From Spirochaetales bacterium (GTDB taxonomy: Bacteria; Spirochaetota; Spirochaetia; DSM-27196; SLAA01), in contig SLAA01000038.1 of NCBI GenBank assembly GCA_007127105.1, positions 1 to 46,911 of the forward strand: 46,911 bases of DNA, read 5' to 3'. Made by a program: the position numbers and the translations under genes. This document shows, one piece after another, positions 25,885-34,453 of the stretch (within the stretch, counting starts at the first letter, position 1; every line of letters starts with the position of its first letter). The notes under the pieces were generated by a model that saw only the letters and a list, made by a program, of their open reading frames with translations, did not search any database and was not told the DNA's origin.

Positions 25885-26103
25885 TTAACGTTCTCGGTAA
25901 ATGATACGTCCCCGGGTCAGGTCGTAGGGGGAGAGCGCAACTCGCACCTTGTCACCCGGAACAATTCGAATGTAGTGCTTTCGCATTTTTCCCGAAAGGT
26001 GAGTGAGAATTACATGACCATTCTTGAGTTCTACCCTGAACATTGTGTTCGGGAGAGACTCTTTTACAATGCCTTCAACTTCAATGGCTTCTTCTTTCGC
26101 CAC
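25885..26103 (-). CDS. infA: Translation initiation factor IF-1
   Basis: 72 residues, full length, a single S1-like OB fold. IF-1 binds the 30S A site during initiation. The sequence [35 protein letters not shown] is the conserved core. The start is GTG at 26103 with GGAGGAG upstream, so the key initiation factor itself uses a non-AUG start. It is monocistronic here, between popT upstream and the convergent Smr gene. A good promoter lies at 26173-26201. In many bacteria infA sits beside rpmJ in the ribosomal cluster, which it does not here. Confidence 0.98.
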   Translation of the reverse strand: MAKEEAIEVEGIVKESLPNTMFRVELKNGHVILTHLSGKMRKHYIRIVPGDKVRVALSPYDLTRGRIIYRER

Positions 26104-26172
26104 GGCTCCTCCATGATTGAGCGCTTCATTCCGACTAATCCCTCAGCCGTATTCGCGTATGCTTAGTACTCT

Positions 26173-26201
26173 ATCGTATCCGCCCCCAGATGGCTTGTCA
26201 A
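26173..26201 (-). promoter_or_regulatory. Sigma-70-type promoter of infA
   Basis: On the minus strand TTGACA (26201-26196, consensus) and TACGAT (26178-26173, 4 of 6) are separated by exactly 17 bases. The -35 box overlaps the last codons of popT. The predicted leader is about 65 bases. Confidence 0.7.
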
Positions 26202-27100
26202 CGGTAGGCATCGCCTGGGCTTTGTGTCGGTTCCGCCTGGGTGCGTGCTGGAGATAGCTTCTGGGTCTTCTTCTCGGCTCCAAGATAATAGGCGAGCGAG
26301 AACCCTACCACCATCGAGGCAATGCTCATGACTCCCGCCATACCGCTTGGGAGACCTGGCCAAAACCCGGGTATGGAACCCACAACCAGACCGAGTATGG
26401 CGTAGTAGGTTGCGCCATGAAATCTACGCAGAAAGAAGCTAATCAGTTTTGCAATGAATATCAGTCCCGCAAGCGATCCGGCGATAAACACGCCAATCAC
26501 GACTACATTGCCCTCCCGCAGGCCTGCGATAAAGGTCGTGTACATTCCAATGAGGAGCAGAATAAAGGAGCCGCTTATCCCAGGTATAATCATCGCTCCA
26601 GAACTAATGACACCGCTGAGAAACACGAGTCCGGCGCTCACTAAACCAAGTGTACGAATTGGGTCGGACTCCGGTGGACGCTCGGCGAGGGACATATAAA
26701 CCATGAATCCAAGGGTGAGCAACAACGGAACGAGATAGATCGGTCGAAACGAATCCTTGCGGGCGGTCTTTATGAGGAATGGGAGGCTACCGAGAATCAA
26801 GCCAAGAAAGAAAAACGATGTGGCAACTGGGGAGGTCTCAAGCAGATATCCAATCACATGAGCAAAACCGAAGAGCCCTATCGCCACCCCCAGAACAATA
26901 GGGGCCAGGAACCGGGCGTTCGCTTTCCATCCACCATTATCGCGGAAGAAACCGCTCAGGCTACGCAGGGCGTCTTCGTATATTCCTGTTACCACCGCGA
27001 TGGTACCCCCGCTCACACCGGGAATGGTGTTCGCAATTCCAATGAGCGCGCCACGTAGAATGTTGAGCAACACCACGATCCTTCCATCCTTATCTGTCAC
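26198..27100 (-). CDS. popT: DUF368 polyprenyl-phosphate transporter (PopT family)
   Basis: Multi-spanning inner-membrane protein, about 300 residues with eight or more hydrophobic segments and two inverted halves, each marked by PGxSG (PGVSGGT near residue 30; PGISGSF near 175). Members of this family (PopT) move undecaprenyl phosphate back across the membrane for reuse in peptidoglycan and polysaccharide synthesis. GTG at 27100 was chosen because GGGGAGG lies 6 bases upstream and the protein then starts just before the first helix. ATG at 27130 has a weaker SD. It precedes infA on the same strand and diverges from the aldo/keto reductase. Confidence 0.9.
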   Translation of the reverse strand: MTDKDGRIVVLLNILRGALIGIANTIPGVSGGTIAVVTGIYEDALRSLSGFFRDNGGWKANARFLAPIVLGVAIGLFGFAHVIGYLLETSPVATSFFFLGLILGSLPFLIKTARKDSFRPIYLVPLLLTLGFMVYMSLAERPPESDPIRTLGLVSAGLVFLSGVISSGAMIIPGISGSFILLLIGMYTTFIAGLREGNVVVIGVFIAGSLAGLIFIAKLISFFLRRFHGATYYAILGLVVGSIPGFWPGLPSGMAGVMSIASMVVGFSLAYYLGAEKKTQKLSPARTQAEPTQSPGDAYR

Positions 27101-27193
27101 CTGTACCTCCCCAAAACATTCGTCAGGCATTCCTTTCCCTTATCATGGGATTTTGATAGAGTTTCGTCAAATGAAGTCAGCGTGGGAGGAATC

Positions 27194-28165
27194 ATGCGCA
27201 CACGTCAATTAGGCAACTCGGATATAGAACTCACCACCATTGGGCTTGGCGCCTGGGCTATAGGCGGGGCTGGGTACGCATTCGGCTGGGGTAACCAGGA
27301 CGACACCGACTCGATACAGACCATCCATACCGCGCTGGATCTTGGCATTAACTGGATCGATACCGCGCCCGTATACGGACTCGGACACTCGGAAGAGATT
27401 GTTGGCAAGGCTATTCGTGGCGTGGGTGAGCGTCCCTACATCTCGACGAAGTGTGGCCTGGTCTGGCCAGCGGGCGGCAAGAAAGTGAGCCATGACTTGT
27501 CGGCGGCGAGTGTGAAGCGTGAGTGTGAGGCCTCCTTGAAACGCCTCGGCATAGACAGTATCGATCTGTACAACATCCACTGGCCCATTCCGGATGAGCG
27601 CATTGAAGAGGCATGGGCCGCAATTGCTGATCTCATACAGGCTGGCAAGGTTCGCTACGGTGGGGTGTCCAATTTTTCGGTGAGCCAGGCGCGCCGGGTT
27701 GCGGCAATTCATCCGGTGACTTCGCAGCAGCCTCCCTACAGTATGCTGGTTCGAGGTATTGAGGCCGACGTACTTCCTTACTGCCGTGAGAAGAATACTG
27801 GAGTTGTTGTGTACAGCCCAATGCAGAACGGCCTGCTCACCGGTAAAATGACGCACGAACGAATTGCAGCATTGCCGAAAGACGACTGGCGTCGACGCAA
27901 TGAACACTTTCAGGAGCCGCAGCTAAAGGCAAATCTCGAGCTGGTAAAGGAACTGTCAAACCTCGCCGAGGAGCTGGGGCAGACCCCGGCACGCATAGCA
28001 ATTGCGTGGGTTCTTGCTTCTGAAGGAGTAAGCTCCGCAATTGTTGGCGCCAGACGTCCCGACCAGGTAGAGGAGAACGCAGCAGCGGCAGACCTTGTCC
28101 TGAATGATGCGACCAAGGCGCGTATCGCTGAGCTTCTGCGCCAACGGATTGAAAAATTGGGCTAA
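27194..28165 (+). CDS. Aldo/keto reductase (intact catalytic tetrad)
   Basis: NADPH-dependent oxidoreductase, 323 residues, (beta/alpha)8 barrel, cytoplasmic. The tetrad is complete: D56 and Y61 (WIDTAPVYG), K86 (YISTKCG) and H129 (YNIHWP). The C-terminal GARRPDQVEENA is the cofactor-phosphate segment. It belongs to the broad AKR11-13-like class with general-stress or sugar-aldehyde roles; the substrate is unknown. ATG at 27194 has GGGAGGA upstream, better than GTG 27182. Monocistronic. It contrasts with the altered paralogue at 44037-45020. Confidence 0.93.
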   Translation: MRTRQLGNSDIELTTIGLGAWAIGGAGYAFGWGNQDDTDSIQTIHTALDLGINWIDTAPVYGLGHSEEIVGKAIRGVGERPYISTKCGLVWPAGGKKVSHDLSAASVKRECEASLKRLGIDSIDLYNIHWPIPDERIEEAWAAIADLIQAGKVRYGGVSNFSVSQARRVAAIHPVTSQQPPYSMLVRGIEADVLPYCREKNTGVVVYSPMQNGLLTGKMTHERIAALPKDDWRRRNEHFQEPQLKANLELVKELSNLAEELGQTPARIAIAWVLASEGVSSAIVGARRPDQVEENAAAADLVLNDATKARIAELLRQRIEKLG

Positions 28166-28213
28166 ACCCCGAGCATGGAGACAAGAAATAAAAAAACTTG
28201 CATCTACAAATCC

Positions 28214-28242
28214 TTGACGATCCAGTGCCACCTTTCTACCTT
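28214..28242 (+). promoter_or_regulatory. Candidate promoter of the betaine transporter operon
   Basis: TTGACG (28214-28219) and TACCTT (28237-28242) are separated by 17 bases, about 75 bases before the first gene. The -10 match is only partial (3 of 6). Confidence 0.35.
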
Positions 28243-28316
28243 ACTAGGGTTGTGACTCGAAAGCGAGAGTGCCCGTTGTGGGTAGTTCGGCAATGCGATA
28301 CATAAGGAGCGAAATG

Positions 28317-29282
28317 ATGCAAAAGGTTATGACTCTGCAAAGGCCGAGAGGAAGGGTTGGCTTAGTTCTGGGGTCGGTGGTTATCCTACTGTTGGTGCTG
28401 GCATGTTCACCGGCCGAGGTCGAGGTCGTTGAAAAGGGTCCGGTTGTGGTTGCCTCGAAAATTGACACCGAGGGCGCTTTGCTGGGATCCATGATCGTGC
28501 AAATTCTGCAAAACGACGGCTTTGCCGTGACCGATAGAACGCAGTTTGGACCGACCGATGTCATCCGACGAGCCATCATTAATGACGAAATCGACCTGTA
28601 TCCCGAGTACACAGGAAACGGTGCTTTCTTCTTTAGCGACGGTCCGCAGGATGTCTGGAACGACGCTACAGCCGGGTATGAGGCTGTCCGAGAGCTTGAC
28701 CGGGAGGCCAATGACATTGTCTGGTTGCAGCCAGCACCGGCCAACAACACATGGGCTATTGCGGTACGGGAAGATCTGGCCGAGGCCGAAGGCTTGTCCA
28801 CGCTTGAAGATCTCGCTCGGTACATGAACGCCGGTGGGCGGGTACGGTTGGCCGGTAGCGAAGAGTTTGCGGCTAGAGATGACGCTCTTCCGGCCTTTGA
28901 GACTGCCTACGGGTTTGAGTTCACCTCGGATCGTCTCTTGCTGCTTTCCGGAGGCGACACAGCCGTCACCGCTCAGGCAGCCGCGCGACAGACCGACGGA
29001 GTGAATTTGGCCATGGCCTATGGTACCGACGGACAGTTGTCAGCGCTTGGACTGCGTGTGCTCGAAGACACTCTTGGGGTTCAGCCAGTCTACGAGCCCG
29101 CACCGATCATCCGGGCTGCGGTGCTTGAGGAGTATCCGGAAATAGAAGATCTATTGGCACCGGTGTTTGAAGCCTTGACACTCGAGGTTCTGCAAGGACT
29201 CAACGCAGCCATACAGGTTGAGGGCCGTGACGCCTCGGAGGTTGCTCGAGAGTACCTAAACGAACACGGATTCCTTAACTAG
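28317..29282 (+). CDS. yehZ: Glycine betaine/osmolyte ABC transporter substrate-binding lipoprotein (OsmF/YehZ-like)
   Basis: Substrate-binding protein of the OpuAC/OsmF class, 321 residues. A lipoprotein signal ends in VLAC (Cys at about 30), although E. coli OsmF is a soluble periplasmic protein. The family motif IDLYPEYTGNGA (about 95-107), with its aromatic-rich binding pocket, marks quaternary-ammonium binders. ATG at 28317 has AAGGAG 7 bases upstream; ATG at 28314 is equally plausible. It is first in an operon with the same order as E. coli yehZYXW. Ligands could be betaine, choline or proline betaine. Confidence 0.88.
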   Translation: MQKVMTLQRPRGRVGLVLGSVVILLLVLACSPAEVEVVEKGPVVVASKIDTEGALLGSMIVQILQNDGFAVTDRTQFGPTDVIRRAIINDEIDLYPEYTGNGAFFFSDGPQDVWNDATAGYEAVRELDREANDIVWLQPAPANNTWAIAVREDLAEAEGLSTLEDLARYMNAGGRVRLAGSEEFAARDDALPAFETAYGFEFTSDRLLLLSGGDTAVTAQAAARQTDGVNLAMAYGTDGQLSALGLRVLEDTLGVQPVYEPAPIIRAAVLEEYPEIEDLLAPVFEALTLEVLQGLNAAIQVEGRDASEVAREYLNEHGFLN

Positions 29283-29345
29283 GGTAGTTGCGGTAGCTGA
29301 GCAAGCCAAGGAAGTACGGTTGCTGAACGAATCAATGGAGAATAT

Positions 29346-30518
29346 GTGCGGTTAGCCTGCGAGAAGACGACCGCCCTCGGGGCGGTCATTGGCATTGGTG
29401 CACTGAGTTTGCCCTTTCTTCTCATGAAGGAGAACAGGGTAGCTCTCGGTATTCCCTACCTCTATCATACCTTGCCGGGCGGTCCTCATGTTCTCCTTCC
29501 CATCACTTTGTTGGTCATGAGTCTGGCGGCAGCCTTTCTTCCGCAGCGGCCTGCGGTGAGGGCCACTAAGATTGTCTTGGGGCAGCTCTATCTGGCCGTA
29601 ATGCTGTTGGCACTGTCGCTTTCAGGCGCCGTGCTGGTCGCTCCGGAAGCCTTTGGACGCGTGAGTCCTTCCACTGGATTCTGGCTGGCAGTGCTTGCCG
29701 CTTACATACTGATACAGGGATCATTAAAGAACGCGCCGGTGGTGTATCCAGTTCGCATGTTTATTGGGGCTGCCCCGCTCATCCTGGCACTGGGACTGTT
29801 TCTGGGTGGTGGCCTTGACAGCTGGGCGGTAGTCATGGAGTTTGCCAATAGGCGTGATCGATTCATGAGCGAGTTAGCGACCCATCTGTATATATCACTT
29901 ACTGCCGTGGGCCTTGCAACTCTCATTGGGGTACCTCTCGGGGTGCTTGCGTGGAAGCAGCGCCACCTGGAAAAACCGGTCTTTGGTGGGGTCAATGGGT
30001 TGCAGACCATTCCCAGCCTGGCCCTCTTTGGCCTCATGATAGCGCCCCTTGCGTATCTTTCCCGTCAGTTTCCGCTTCTGCGAGAACTTGGGGTTCGTGG
30101 AATTGGAAACGCACCAGCTCTCATAGCTGTTACACTCTACGCTCTCCTGCCCATTACGCGGAACGCCTATGCAGGTTTAGCCGCAATTGAGACCGGAGTA
30201 ATTGACTCCGGCCGGGGGATGGGCATGACCCGGGTTGAGCTCATGCGCTATGTTGAGGTGCCCATAGCTCTTCCCATAATGCTGTCGGGAGTCCGGGTGT
30301 CTACGGTGCAAGCCATTGGAAATACCGCAGTTGCAGCCCTTATTGGGGCCGGTGGTCTTGGGGCTTTTGTTTTTCAAGGTCTGGGGCAAGGGGCCCCCGA
30401 CCTCATTGTCATGGGGGTACTACCAATCATTGCGCTGTCGATATTTGTCGACCGCGGCTTGGCGGTGCTTATCGCGGTGCTCACACCTCCTGGGCAGAAG
30501 GATGTCCTAAATGATTGA
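29346..30518 (+). CDS. yehY: Osmolyte ABC transporter permease (YehY-like)
   Basis: Inner-membrane permease, 390 residues, close to the 385 of E. coli YehY and longer than a typical OpuBB. The first 150 residues hold about five extra hydrophobic segments. The second part is the BPD-type permease core with the EAA loop (GMGMTRVELMRYVEVPIALP, about 294-313). The start is GTG at 29346 with GGAGAA upstream. It overlaps the ATPase start by 8 bases. It pairs with the smaller permease two genes on, giving a heterodimer. Confidence 0.9.
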   Translation: MRLACEKTTALGAVIGIGALSLPFLLMKENRVALGIPYLYHTLPGGPHVLLPITLLVMSLAAAFLPQRPAVRATKIVLGQLYLAVMLLALSLSGAVLVAPEAFGRVSPSTGFWLAVLAAYILIQGSLKNAPVVYPVRMFIGAAPLILALGLFLGGGLDSWAVVMEFANRRDRFMSELATHLYISLTAVGLATLIGVPLGVLAWKQRHLEKPVFGGVNGLQTIPSLALFGLMIAPLAYLSRQFPLLRELGVRGIGNAPALIAVTLYALLPITRNAYAGLAAIETGVIDSGRGMGMTRVELMRYVEVPIALPIMLSGVRVSTVQAIGNTAVAALIGAGGLGAFVFQGLGQGAPDLIVMGVLPIIALSIFVDRGLAVLIAVLTPPGQKDVLND

Positions 30519-31605
30519 GTTTGAACATGTGGTTAAAGAGTACAATGGCGTTAGCGCGGTCGATGACATCTCGTTGGAGTTGCCAGCAGGGAAGATCTGC
30601 GTGTTCATTGGGCCTTCCGGCTGCGGAAAGACCACGAGTCTACGGCTTATTAATCGGATGATAGAGCCGAGCTCCGGAACAATTCGTCTTGACGGAACAC
30701 CGGTGTCGAAGATCAGGGCAGAGGAACTGCGGCGTGGAATAGGGTATGTGATTCAGAGCGTCGGCCTCCTCCCTCATATGTCGGTGCGTGAGAACATAGG
30801 CATTGTTCCGCGCCTGTTGGGATGGGACAAACACAAGCGCGACACGCGGGCCGATGAGCTGCTTGAGCTGATTGGTCTTTCCCCAGGCGCCTATCGTGAT
30901 AAGTTGCCGCACGAGCTTTCCGGGGGCGAGGCGCAACGGGTGGGGGTGGCCCGTGCACTGGCTGCAGATCCACCGGTACTTCTCATGGACGAACCCTTTG
31001 GCGCGGTTGATCCCCTTGGGCGCGAGGTGCTGCAGCGAGAATTCCTTTCGCTCAATCGTGAGTTAAAGAAAACGGTGGTCTTCGTGACTCATGATCTAGA
31101 TGAAGCGATACGCCTTGGAGATCGAATAGTTCTCATGCGCAGCGGCAAGGTGGTTCAGGACGATATCCCCGAACGCATACTGGGAGCCCCTCGCAACGAG
31201 TTTGTGCGAGAGTTCGTAGGAGCCGACCGCGCGTTAAAACGGCTTTCCTGTTTCACGGTTGAGTCGCATATGCATAAAGCCGCCTTCCTGGATCGGGCCT
31301 TGCTACAGAACGGGAGACCGCCGGAGGATATGCAGGTAAACGGCACCGGAATGCTCTGGATTGTGGATGCAGGTGAAGTTCTGGTGGGTATGTGCCGGCG
31401 CAGTGGCGGGAAGTGGGGCGATGTACGAGAGGTGCGTGCCGAGGAACTCGGTGTGACTACTGTAAGCTCGCTGCGAGACGCGTTGTCCCGTCTGCTTGGC
31501 CGAGGCCTGAAAGCAGTTCCGGTGCTTTCGGATGACCACCGTTTGGTTGGCGAGGTTCGGCTCACCGACATTGAGGCGGTGAATCAGAGTGATGGTTATG
31601 TCTAG
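30511..31605 (+). CDS. yehX: Osmolyte ABC transporter ATPase with C-terminal CBS-like domain (YehX/OpuA-like)
   Basis: 364 residues. Walker A GPSGCGKTTS (about 32-41), Q-loop, signature LSGGEAQR, Walker B LLMDEPFGAVDP and an H-loop (FVTHDLDEA) form the nucleotide-binding domain to about residue 235. The rest looks like a pair of CBS modules, the second clearer (TVSSLRDALSRLLGRGLKAVPVLSDDHRLVGEVRLTDIEAV). In OpuA, tandem CBS domains sense ionic strength and second messengers and gate transport. The ATPase is longer than E. coli YehX (308), mainly because of this region. The stop overlaps the next start. Confidence 0.92.
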   Translation: MIEFEHVVKEYNGVSAVDDISLELPAGKICVFIGPSGCGKTTSLRLINRMIEPSSGTIRLDGTPVSKIRAEELRRGIGYVIQSVGLLPHMSVRENIGIVPRLLGWDKHKRDTRADELLELIGLSPGAYRDKLPHELSGGEAQRVGVARALAADPPVLLMDEPFGAVDPLGREVLQREFLSLNRELKKTVVFVTHDLDEAIRLGDRIVLMRSGKVVQDDIPERILGAPRNEFVREFVGADRALKRLSCFTVESHMHKAAFLDRALLQNGRPPEDMQVNGTGMLWIVDAGEVLVGMCRRSGGKWGDVREVRAEELGVTTVSSLRDALSRLLGRGLKAVPVLSDDHRLVGEVRLTDIEAVNQSDGYV

Positions 31606-32407
31606 TTCTTCACAGCCGAAGCTATCCGCCCGGGAGCGCTTTCGGGTGCGCATGATCATGGGCTCTGCCGATGTCGTAGGCCCGGTGCTGCTTGTGGTGG
31701 GAGTAGCGGCTCTTTTGTGGTTCGCCGCGAACCCCGCACAGCTTGAGGCTTTGTTGCGGATGATCTTTCCGGGGCGTCGCGGTTACCTGTACGAACGAGC
31801 CTCGCTTATGACCCTGCTTGGTGAACACCTGGTGTTGGTTGCCGTTTCGGGAAGTGCGGCCGCGGTGGTCGGGATTAGTTTGGGAGTACTGGTTACTCGG
31901 TCTGTGGGACGTGACTTTCTGGGTATTGTGCGGGACTTGAGTTCACTGGCGCAAACCTTCCCGCCGGTTGCGGTGCTCGCGCTGGCGGTGCCCGCGCTTG
32001 GGTTCGGATTCAAGCCAGCCGTGGTTGCCCTTTTTGTGTATAGCATCCTCCCGGTCATTAACAACACGATATCGGGTCTGGAGGCGGTGCCGCCAGACAT
32101 TGTTGAGGCTTCACGCGGTATGGGAATGACACCGGTTCAGATTCTGCTTTTCACCGAGTTGCCGGTCGCGGCACGCGTGATCATTGCTGGAGTACGAACC
32201 TCGGTGGTGATCAATATTGGTACCGCGACAATTGGAGCTGTCGTTGGCGCCGGTGGTCTGGGGGCAATCATTATCTCAGGTCTGGTACGGGACAACTACG
32301 CGCTCGTGTTTACTGGTGCTGTTTCCGCTGCAGTACTGGCTTTTAGCGCTGACTGGTGCTTCGCACGTTTGGAACGGAGCTTCTATATCGCACGCAGTGA
32401 TCGTTGA
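31592..32407 (+). CDS. yehW: Osmolyte ABC transporter permease (YehW-like)
   Basis: Second permease of the betaine system, about 271 residues (E. coli YehW 243). The core of about six TM helices carries the EAA loop GMGMTPVQILLFTELPVA (about 172-189), parallel to the YehY-like paralogue. The start is uncertain: ATG 31592, GTG 31589 and ATG 31598 are all in frame, none with a strong SD, and each overlaps the ATPase gene. The stop codon (32405-32407) lies within a tandem 12-base repeat. Confidence 0.9.
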   Translation: MVMSSSSQPKLSARERFRVRMIMGSADVVGPVLLVVGVAALLWFAANPAQLEALLRMIFPGRRGYLYERASLMTLLGEHLVLVAVSGSAAAVVGISLGVLVTRSVGRDFLGIVRDLSSLAQTFPPVAVLALAVPALGFGFKPAVVALFVYSILPVINNTISGLEAVPPDIVEASRGMGMTPVQILLFTELPVAARVIIAGVRTSVVINIGTATIGAVVGAGGLGAIIISGLVRDNYALVFTGAVSAAVLAFSADWCFARLERSFYIARSDR

Positions 32408-32421
32408 TTGTGATCGTTGAT
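32397..32421. repeat. Tandem 12-base direct repeat across a stop codon
   Basis: GTGATCGTTGAT occurs at 32397-32408 and 32410-32421, separated by one base and spanning the yehW stop. The heptamer GTGATCG appears a third time at 32449-32455, inside the spacer of the next candidate promoter. It could be a regulator site cluster or a slippage duplication. Confidence 0.7.
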
Positions 32422-32438
32422 AAAGAGTCCCACTCCGA

Positions 32439-32467
32439 TAGACAGCGGGTGATCGCTCTGTTACCAT
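32439..32467 (+). promoter_or_regulatory. Candidate promoter of the amylosucrase operon
   Basis: TAGACA (32439-32444) and TACCAT (32462-32467) with 17-base spacing, just upstream of the amylosucrase start, leaving a leader of about 15 bases. GTGATCG sits in the spacer. Confidence 0.45.
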
Positions 32468-32488
32468 GCAGCTACCGGGAAGAAAGGC

Positions 32489-34453
32489 ATGGATAAACGA
32501 CAATCAGACTGCATCCTCAGCACCGTTATTGACGACCTTCGGAGTTCCAAACTGGAGCTCGACGAACGCTTCTTCACTCGACTCGGTGCCCAGTTCTTCA
32601 GCATTGTAGATCTGCTGGAAAATCTCTATGGAAAATCGGTTGAGTTTGAGAGTGCCGTTTCCCAGTTGTTGTGGCGACTTGCCCACTCGTATGAGGCCCG
32701 TCCTGAGCGAATGCGTCTGCTTGATCTCGAGCGTGAGCGGCACCCGGCCTGGTTGCAGGACAGCCGACATGCAGCGTATATGGCCTATTTGGATCGCTTC
32801 GCTGGAGATCTTTCGGGCTTGGAGGAGAGAATCTCCTACCTGCGTGAGTTGGGCATAACCATAGTCCATCTCATGCCCCTCCTCAAAGGGCCTGCTGGAA
32901 AGAGTGATGGTGGCTATGCGGTAAGCAACTATCAAGAAGTCGAACCTCGGCTCGGCAGTATAGATGATCTACGTCGGGTTGCTGGCAGACTGCACGACGA
33001 GGGTATGCTGCTGGAGCTTGATCTGGTTGTTAATCACACCTCAAACGAGCACGAATGGGCTCTTAAAGCTCGCGCCGGTGAGCAACAATACCAAGACTAC
33101 TACTACATGTTTGACAACCGGACAATACCGGACCAGTTCGAACAGTCTATGCCGGAGGTCTTCCCTGAGACTTCGCCTGGCAACTTCAGTTATGTTCCGG
33201 AGCTTGGCAAATGGGTCATGACCGTCTTTAACGACTTCCAGTGGGACCTCAACTATACCAACTGCGATGTCCTGGTCGAGATGACCGAAATTCTGTTCTT
33301 TCTTGCAAACTGCGGCGCCGACGTTATTCGTCTAGATGCGGTACCCTTTCTTTGGAAACGTATCGGTACCAGTTGTCAGAATCAGGACGAGTCACATCTC
33401 ATACTCCGGATTTTCCACGCCTGTGCGCGCGTTGTTGCTCCTGGAGTAGCCTTGGTCGCAGAGGCAATTGTTGAGCCAAAGGAGATTGTGCGGTATTTCG
33501 GAGAGGGTGAGTATGCGGGGCGTGAATGCGACACCGCCTACCATGCCACCATGATGGTGCTTCTTTGGGACGCACTTGCCACCGGTAATACGCGCGCCTT
33601 CCATCAGGGGCTTTCATCCATACCTGGAATACCAGCCTACACGACCTGGTTCACCTACATCCGCTGTCATGACGATATAGGTCTTGGATATGCCGATGAA
33701 GATCTCCATGCAGTTGGCTATGACCCTTCTTTGCATCGGGCCTTTATGGTGGCGTACTACACAGGCCGCTTTTCCGGTTCTGGTGCTCGTGGCGCTCCCT
33801 TTATGGCCAACCCCAAGACCGGCGACGCCCGTATCTCGGGTAGTGCGGCCTCATTGGTCGGGTTGGAGTACGCCTTGGAAACTGGAAATGAGGAGGAGAT
33901 TACCAAGGCTATTAACAAGCTGGTTCTGCTGTACTCAATCTGTTATTCCATAGGCGGAATTCCCATTGTGTATTACGGTGATGAGCTGGCAACGCTGAAC
34001 GACATCTCCTATCTTGATGATCCCGCGAAACACGACGACAATCGCTGGATGCATCGACCCATGTTCGACTGGGCCGCCGCCGAAAGGCGTAACAGCCCAG
34101 GCACAGTGGAGAACCGCGTCTTTTCTCGCCTGCAGCGACTGCTCGGGCTTCGGGCTTCGTTGCCTCAGTTCGGGAGCGAGACTCCGGCATCTATGGTGGA
34201 CCTCGCAAACGACTCGGTTCTGGCCTATGAACGCAGCAGCGACGAGAATGGCTTGGTCGTCGTGTTGGCAAACGTTTCCGACCGCTCACAGGCGGTTCGA
34301 CTCGATGGTGTGTACCCCAGTGTTCAGGCATGGTCCGATGTAGTGACCTGCGAAGCTCCCCAGCAGTTTGATGATGTGCTTATACTCCCAGCTCATGGGT
34401 TCTACTGGCTTAGGCCTTCTTCGGCAGAGGTGGAGTGTTGTGAAGACTGCTGA
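32489..34453 (+). CDS. ams: Amylosucrase (GH13)
   Basis: Transglucosidase that uses sucrose to build alpha-1,4-glucan, releasing fructose, 654 residues. Alignment from memory with Neisseria polysaccharea amylosucrase is close throughout: HLMPLxKxPxGKSDGGYAVS, NHTSNEHEWA, FNxFQWDLNY, RLDAVPF, SEAIV-like AEAIV, and CHDDIG. The nucleophile is D283, the acid/base E325 and the transition-state stabiliser D395 (numbering here). An N-terminal helical domain of about 90 residues precedes the barrel. No signal peptide is seen, so it should be cytoplasmic and need sucrose import. It overlaps the following cNMP/GGDEF gene by 14 bases. Sucrose hydrolase is an alternative within the family. Confidence 0.9.
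   Translation: MDKRQSDCILSTVIDDLRSSKLELDERFFTRLGAQFFSIVDLLENLYGKSVEFESAVSQLLWRLAHSYEARPERMRLLDLERERHPAWLQDSRHAAYMAYLDRFAGDLSGLEERISYLRELGITIVHLMPLLKGPAGKSDGGYAVSNYQEVEPRLGSIDDLRRVAGRLHDEGMLLELDLVVNHTSNEHEWALKARAGEQQYQDYYYMFDNRTIPDQFEQSMPEVFPETSPGNFSYVPELGKWVMTVFNDFQWDLNYTNCDVLVEMTEILFFLANCGADVIRLDAVPFLWKRIGTSCQNQDESHLILRIFHACARVVAPGVALVAEAIVEPKEIVRYFGEGEYAGRECDTAYHATMMVLLWDALATGNTRAFHQGLSSIPGIPAYTTWFTYIRCHDDIGLGYADEDLHAVGYDPSLHRAFMVAYYTGRFSGSGARGAPFMANPKTGDARISGSAASLVGLEYALETGNEEEITKAINKLVLLYSICYSIGGIPIVYYGDELATLNDISYLDDPAKHDDNRWMHRPMFDWAAAERRNSPGTVENRVFSRLQRLLGLRASLPQFGSETPASMVDLANDSVLAYERSSDENGLVVVLANVSDRSQAVRLDGVYPSVQAWSDVVTCEAPQQFDDVLILPAHGFYWLRPSSAEVECCEDC

Noticed and set aside
27209-27907. 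Minus-strand open frame (232 codons)
   Set aside because: Antisense to the aldo/keto reductase gene with an intact tetrad; no recognisable domain.
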